A stretch of 64,000 nt of DNA from Thermopolyspora sp044507605 (GTDB lineage Bacteria; Actinomycetota; Actinomycetes; Streptosporangiales; Streptosporangiaceae): contig JBIQJI010000005.1 of the NCBI GenBank assembly GCA_044507605.1, forward strand, positions 95,572 through 159,571, read 5' to 3'. The position numbers were made by a program, and so were the translations under genes. The notes under the pieces were generated by a model. The model was not told where the DNA came from. It made no database searches and was given only the letters and a program-made list of their open reading frames with translations. Shown one piece after another: positions 59,913 to 64,000 of this stretch (the first letter of the stretch is position 1; every line of letters starts with the position of its first letter).

Positions 59913-62132
59913 ATGCTCGCATCGCCGCTCGGCAAGCCGATCGACCGGATCGACGGCCGTCCCAAGATCACCGGAGCCGCGAGGTTCGCCGCCGACAACA
60001 CGCCCGAAGGCACCGCGTACGGCCACCTGGTGACCAGCACGATCGCCCGGGGCACGGTCCGCGCCATGGACGTGCGGGCCGCGCGGGACGCCCCCGGCGT
60101 CCTGGCCGTCTTCACGCCCGACGACCCGCTGCCGCTGGCCCCGCCCCGCACGCCGATCATCCAGGTCATCGGCGAGCGGCGCCGGCCGCTGCAGGACCAC
60201 GACGTGCACTACCACGGGCAGATCATCGGCCTGGTCGTGGCCGAGACGTTCGAGCAGGCCCGCGACGCGGCGTCCCTGATCGAGGTCGCCTACGACGCCG
60301 AACCGCCGCGCGCCGACTTCGCCGCCGCGCTCCCGTCGGCCGTGCAGCCGCCCCCGCCGTTCGGCCAGCCGGTCGACATCCTCGCCGACGGCGTCGCCGA
60401 CATCGACGCGGCGCTGGCGGCGAGCGAGATCGTCGTGCGCGGCACGTTCGGCCAGCCGGCCGAGCAGCACAGCCCGCTGGAGCCGCACGCCGCCGTCGCG
60501 TGGTGGGAGGACGACCGGCTGATCGTGCACAGCGGCACCCAGGGCCCGGCCCTGCACTCGCTGGAGATCGCCGAGGCGTTCGGCCTCGACCGCGACCAGG
60601 TCCACGTGATCAGCCCGCACGTGGGCGGCGCCTTCGGCGGCAAGGTGGTGACCTGGGCGCCGACCCTGCTGGCGGCGGCCGCCGCGCGGGCGCTCGGCCG
60701 GCCGGTGAAGGTCGTGCCGACCCGCAAGCAGCAGTTCACGGTGACCGGGCACCGCACCCGGTCGCACCAGGAGATCGCGCTCGGCGCGAACCGCGACGGC
60801 ACCCTCACCGCGCTGAAGCACGACTCGGTCACCGAGCTGGTGATGGAGAACCCCTCGGCCCCGTCGCTGCAGTTCTACCGGGTCCCCAACGTGCACCTCG
60901 GCCTGCGCGTGGTCGCGCTCAACGTCCCCAAGGCGACCATCATGCGCGCGCCCGGCTACCAGTCGGGGTCCTTCGCCCTGGAGTGCACGATGGACGAGCT
61001 CGCCCACGAGCTCGGCATCGACCCGATCGAGCTGCGGCTGCGCAACCAGCTGACGGTCGCGCCCGACTCGGGGCTGCCGTACTCCGCCAAGCACCTGGCC
61101 GAGTGCTACCGCATGGGCGCCGAGCGGTTCGGCTGGTCCCGCCGCGACCCGGTGCCGCGCTCCCGCTCCGACGGCGAGTGGCTGATCGGCATGGGCATGG
61201 CCGGCGGGGTGCTGCACGGCCAGCGGGTGGCGGTCGCCGGCCGGGTGCGGCTGCGCCCAGACGGCACCGCCGAGGCCGCCACCGCCAACTCCGACATGGG
61301 CCAGGGCACGTGGACCACCCTGGCCGTCGTCGCCGCAGAACGTCTCGGCATCGCCGTGGATCGGGTCCGGCCCGCCCTCGGCGAGTCCACCCTGCCGGCC
61401 AACCCGGCGGACCTGACCTCGATGATGGGCGCGGTGGCCTCGTCGGCCACGGCCAACATGACCGCCGCCATCGCCGGCGCGTCCGCCCAGGTCATCGCGG
61501 CCCTGCTCGCGCACGCCGTCGAGCATCCCCGCTCGCCGTTCCACGGCATGGACCCCGCCCGGGTCCGGTACGTCAACGGCCGCGTGACCTGCACCGAGTT
61601 CGCCGTCGGCTTCGGCGAACTGCTGACCGTCACCGGCTCCGACGGCATCGAGGCGAGCCACGTGGCCGGCCAAGGCGGCGACGACAAGGGCCACGCCTAC
61701 GCGTCGTACGCGGCGTACTTCGCCGAGGTCAGGGTGAACCGCTGGACCGGCGAGGCGCGCCCGTCCCGCATGACCGCGGTGATCGATGCCGGCACGATCG
61801 TCAACGAGAAGACCGCCCGCAGCCAGGTCATGGGCGCGATCGTGATGGGCCTCGGCCAGGCGCTGCTGGAAGCCACCGAACTGGAGCCGGACACCGGCCG
61901 CATCGCCAACGCCGACCTGGCCGGCTACCTGATCCCCGTCTGCGCCGACATGCCCGCCATGGACGTGCACTTCCTCGGCCGGCCCGACACCAACTTCACC
62001 CCCACCGGCGTGCGCGGCCTCGCCGAACTCGGCTGCGTCGGCTCCGCCGCAGCCATCGCCAACGCCGTCCACAACGCCACCGGCAGGCGCGTCCGCGACC
62101 TGCCCATCACCCCTGACAAACTCCTCGACTGA
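59913..62132 (+). CDS. Molybdenum-cofactor-binding catalytic subunit (PaoC-like)
   Basis: A 739-residue large subunit of the xanthine oxidase family. It starts GKPIDRIDGRPKITGAARFA and has GGAFGGKVVTWAPTLLAAAA, ANSDMGQGTWTTLAVVAAER and, near the C terminus, GVRGLAELGCVGSAAAIANA with the candidate catalytic Glu. Such enzymes hydroxylate aldehydes or N-heterocycles using water. The PaoABC-like set suggests an aldehyde oxidoreductase with broad aromatic-aldehyde range. No XdhC/PaoD maturation factor follows in the window. Confidence 0.94.
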   Translation: MLASPLGKPIDRIDGRPKITGAARFAADNTPEGTAYGHLVTSTIARGTVRAMDVRAARDAPGVLAVFTPDDPLPLAPPRTPIIQVIGERRRPLQDHDVHYHGQIIGLVVAETFEQARDAASLIEVAYDAEPPRADFAAALPSAVQPPPPFGQPVDILADGVADIDAALAASEIVVRGTFGQPAEQHSPLEPHAAVAWWEDDRLIVHSGTQGPALHSLEIAEAFGLDRDQVHVISPHVGGAFGGKVVTWAPTLLAAAAARALGRPVKVVPTRKQQFTVTGHRTRSHQEIALGANRDGTLTALKHDSVTELVMENPSAPSLQFYRVPNVHLGLRVVALNVPKATIMRAPGYQSGSFALECTMDELAHELGIDPIELRLRNQLTVAPDSGLPYSAKHLAECYRMGAERFGWSRRDPVPRSRSDGEWLIGMGMAGGVLHGQRVAVAGRVRLRPDGTAEAATANSDMGQGTWTTLAVVAAERLGIAVDRVRPALGESTLPANPADLTSMMGAVASSATANMTAAIAGASAQVIAALLAHAVEHPRSPFHGMDPARVRYVNGRVTCTEFAVGFGELLTVTGSDGIEASHVAGQGGDDKGHAYASYAAYFAEVRVNRWTGEARPSRMTAVIDAGTIVNEKTARSQVMGAIVMGLGQALLEATELEPDTGRIANADLAGYLIPVCADMPAMDVHFLGRPDTNFTPTGVRGLAELGCVGSAAAIANAVHNATGRRVRDLPITPDKLLD

Positions 62133-62149
62133 CTCGGGGTGCCCCCCTT

Positions 62150-62400
62150 CCGCACCGCACCGCGCATTGGGCATCGGGTACCGCGCACCGCGTATGGGGC
62201 ACCGCATCCGCGCGCCAGGCATCGGGCACCGGTACAGCGCATTGGTCACCGCGTCCCGCGCAACAGGCACCGCGCGCCGGATACCGTGTCGGGCTCCGCA
62301 TCCGCGCGCCGAACACGGCGTATCGGGCATCGGGTACCGCGCATCGGGCACCGCACTGCACCCGCGCGCCGGGCACACCGCCCGGGCCCGGCTACCGCGA
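62150..62400. repeat. Degenerate tandem repeats, core GCATCGGGCACCGCGC
   Basis: Over 15 imperfect 10-20 bp units such as GGGCATCGGGTACCGCGCA, GGGCACCGCATCCGCGCGCC and variants fill the spacer after the hydroxylase operon. There is no fixed period and no gene. The rest up to 62589 probably carries the kinase promoter. Confidence 0.75.
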
Positions 62401-62589
62401 CAGTGCCACATCGCGGCGCGCGGGCCCGTGGCCGGATCCGCGCGGGGCGGTGAGCGACGGTGCGCTTTCGCTGCGTACCCGGGATTCCCGGGCCTTCGCC
62501 CGGCCCCACGGTTTAGCCTGAGGGCGGCGTCCTTGATCCGTGCGGTTCTCCGGACGCCGGCGCTCGCGCGGGACCGTAGGAGGTGGGGA

Positions 62590-64000
62590 TTGGACGACTC
62601 GACGGACGGCACGTTTCCCACGCGGCCCGAGCTGGGGCGGCTGCTGCCCGGGTTCCGGCTGGTCCGGCGGCTGTCCCAGACGCCCATGAGCGAGGTGTAC
62701 CTGGCGGAGGAGGTGGACCTCGGCGACCGCCTGGTCGCGTTGAAGGTCCTCAACCCGGCGCTGTGCGACGATCCGAGTTTCCGCGAGCGGTTCGGCCGCG
62801 AGGTGCGCATGGCCGCGCGGCTCGGCCACCCGAACGTCATCCCGATCCACCACACCGGCGAGCGGGGCGACCTGCTCTATCTGGTCATGCAGTACGTCGA
62901 GGGCACCGACCTGGCGGCGCTCCTGCGCGCCGAGGGCCGCCTCGGCCTGGCGCGGACCACCCGCATCGTCCGCCAGACCGCCGCCGCCCTCGACGCCGCG
63001 CACCGCGCGGGCCTGGTGCACCGGGACGTCAAGCCGCACAACATTCTGGTCGACCGCGAGTCGGGACACGTCTACCTGTGCGACTTCGGCATCGCCAAGC
63101 GTGTCGGCGACGAGACCCTGTCGCCGGCGGGGCAGTTCATCGGCACGCTCGACTACGCCTCGCCGGAGCAGATCGAGTGCCGCGAGGTCGACCATCGGGC
63201 CGACGTCTACTCCCTCGGCTGCGTCCTGTACCAGTGCCTGACCGGCGCCAAGCCGTACGCCGGGCGCGACGCCGCCGCGGTGGTGGGGGCGCACCTGTAC
63301 GCCGAGCCGCCGCGGGTGACGGCGCTGCGCCCCGACCTGGATCCCCGTGTCGACGCCATTGTGGCCACGGCCCTGGCGAAGGAGCCGCGCGACCGCTTCG
63401 CCTCCTGCGGCGAGCTGGCCGACCGGCTGGCCGAGCTGACCGGCGCAGAGGCCGAGGGCGCGGGTGCCGAGGGCGCCGGCGCACGACTCACCGGCGCAGG
63501 GGCGGAGCCCGTCGTTCCACCGGGCCCGGTGGCGCGGCTCCGGCGCTGGGCGGGCAGGGTGTCGGGCGGGGCGCCGGACGCAGTTCCGGACGCAGTGCCG
63601 GGCGGAGTGTCGGACGCAGTGCCGGGCGGGGCGCTGGGCCGGTTGCCGGGCGCAGTGTCGGGAGGTGCCGGCGGGGCGCTCGGTCCGGCACCGGGCCGGG
63701 GGCCGGGCGGGATGCTGGGCCGATGGCGGGTTCCGGCGATGCTGGTGGCCGGGGCGCTGGTGATCGCCATCGGCGTGGTCGCCTACGCCGCCTCCGGCAC
63801 CGATGTGGACGCGGCCGCGCTGGCGCGCGTCCCGGCCCCGCTGCGGGCGGGCTGCGCCCGCGCCGAGACGGGCGACGGCTTCTCCGGCGCGACCACGCTG
63901 AGCTGCCGCGACTCCTCGGGCGACGAGGTGCGGATCGGGCTGTTCGACACGACGGCCGGCGTGGACGAGGCGTACGGGGCGGCCGTGCGCGAGGCCGGTG
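62590..64000 (+). CDS. Eukaryotic-type Ser/Thr protein kinase, 3' end outside window
   Basis: The first 470 residues of a PknB-like membrane kinase. Kinase domain at about 19-285: Lys in VALKVLNPAL, catalytic loop VHRDVKPHNILV, metal loop CDFGIAKRVG, activation region IGTLDYASPEQIE. The glycine-rich loop is atypical (RLSQTPMSEVYLAEE), with no glycines. A repetitive Gly/Ala/Val linker (SGGAPDAVPDAVPGGVSDA) leads to one membrane span (MLVAGALVIAIGVVAYAASG) and an extracellular part. The TTG start at 62590 has a very strong AGGAGGTGGGG site. It runs open to the window end. Confidence 0.92.
   Translation, partial: MDDSTDGTFPTRPELGRLLPGFRLVRRLSQTPMSEVYLAEEVDLGDRLVALKVLNPALCDDPSFRERFGREVRMAARLGHPNVIPIHHTGERGDLLYLVMQYVEGTDLAALLRAEGRLGLARTTRIVRQTAAALDAAHRAGLVHRDVKPHNILVDRESGHVYLCDFGIAKRVGDETLSPAGQFIGTLDYASPEQIECREVDHRADVYSLGCVLYQCLTGAKPYAGRDAAAVVGAHLYAEPPRVTALRPDLDPRVDAIVATALAKEPRDRFASCGELADRLAELTGAEAEGAGAEGAGARLTGAGAEPVVPPGPVARLRRWAGRVSGGAPDAVPDAVPGGVSDAVPGGALGRLPGAVSGGAGGALGPAPGRGPGGMLGRWRVPAMLVAGALVIAIGVVAYAASGTDVDAAALARVPAPLRAGCARAETGDGFSGATTLSCRDSSGDEVRIGLFDTTAGVDEAYGAAVREAG

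Noticed and set aside
1..64000. tRNA, rRNA genes or insertion sequences
   Set aside because: No cloverleaf, rRNA-like stretch, transposase reading frame or terminal inverted repeats were recognised on reading both strands.

Overview
The window is 64 kb of very GC-rich DNA from a Gram-positive actinomycete. The signs are overlapping ATGA/GTGA gene junctions, many GTG and some TTG starts, an actinobacterial Ser/Thr kinase, StrR-type and NarL-type regulators, and biosynthetic genes. Genus cannot be fixed from the sequence; a filamentous actinomycete is the best guess. A run of 100 N (41552-41651) shows that the assembly is a draft scaffold.

Positions 1-9889 hold a catabolic locus. A beta-keto acid cleavage enzyme (cut by the window edge) and a DUF6282 metallohydrolase run leftward. 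An IclR regulator, a four-gene PotDBCA-like ABC importer, a cyclase-family hydrolase, a DUF1537 acid-sugar kinase and a PdxA2-like dehydrogenase run rightward. Positions 9943-16398 hold glucose-6-phosphate isomerase, a DUF7158 gene, a frameshifted and truncated sugar permease pseudogene, an alditol-oxidase-like flavoprotein and glucose-6-phosphate dehydrogenase.

Positions 16720-21467 hold a two-component system next to a two-gene RiPP locus: a 43-residue precursor-like peptide and a fused TOMM leader-binding/YcaO cyclodehydratase. A StrR-like ParB-domain regulator (21706-22737) starts divergently.

Positions 22792-37528 hold a type II polyketide/fatty-acid style cassette: malonyltransferase, ACP, ketoreductase, two half-active hotdog dehydratase-like proteins, a KS, a CLF-like KS, a natural KS-CLF fusion, a KASIII-like protein and an alpha/beta hydrolase. 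Facing it are four SnoaL-like domains in three proteins, a cupin and a CrtI-like desaturase. The set fits a highly reducing (polyene-forming) type II PKS.

Positions 37656-41091 hold a leader ORF and a cyclase-domain/STAND ATPase regulator. Positions 41100-41970 are a decayed repeat field with the assembly gap. Positions 41976-52115 hold a DUF4188 protein, an aldehyde dehydrogenase, a TPR protein, a four-part acetyl-CoA carboxylase (AccD-AccA fusion, AccB, AccC), a GAF protein and phosphoketolase. The carboxylase and phosphoketolase could turn sugar phosphates into acetyl and malonyl units for the PKS. Positions 52174-57664 hold an MFS exporter, a GH15 enzyme, a cNMP-binding protein and acetate kinase. 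Positions 58155-62132 encode a three-subunit PaoABC-like molybdenum hydroxylase, and a Ser/Thr kinase runs off the right end.

Many intergenic stretches carry degenerate short tandem repeats, each with its own unit.
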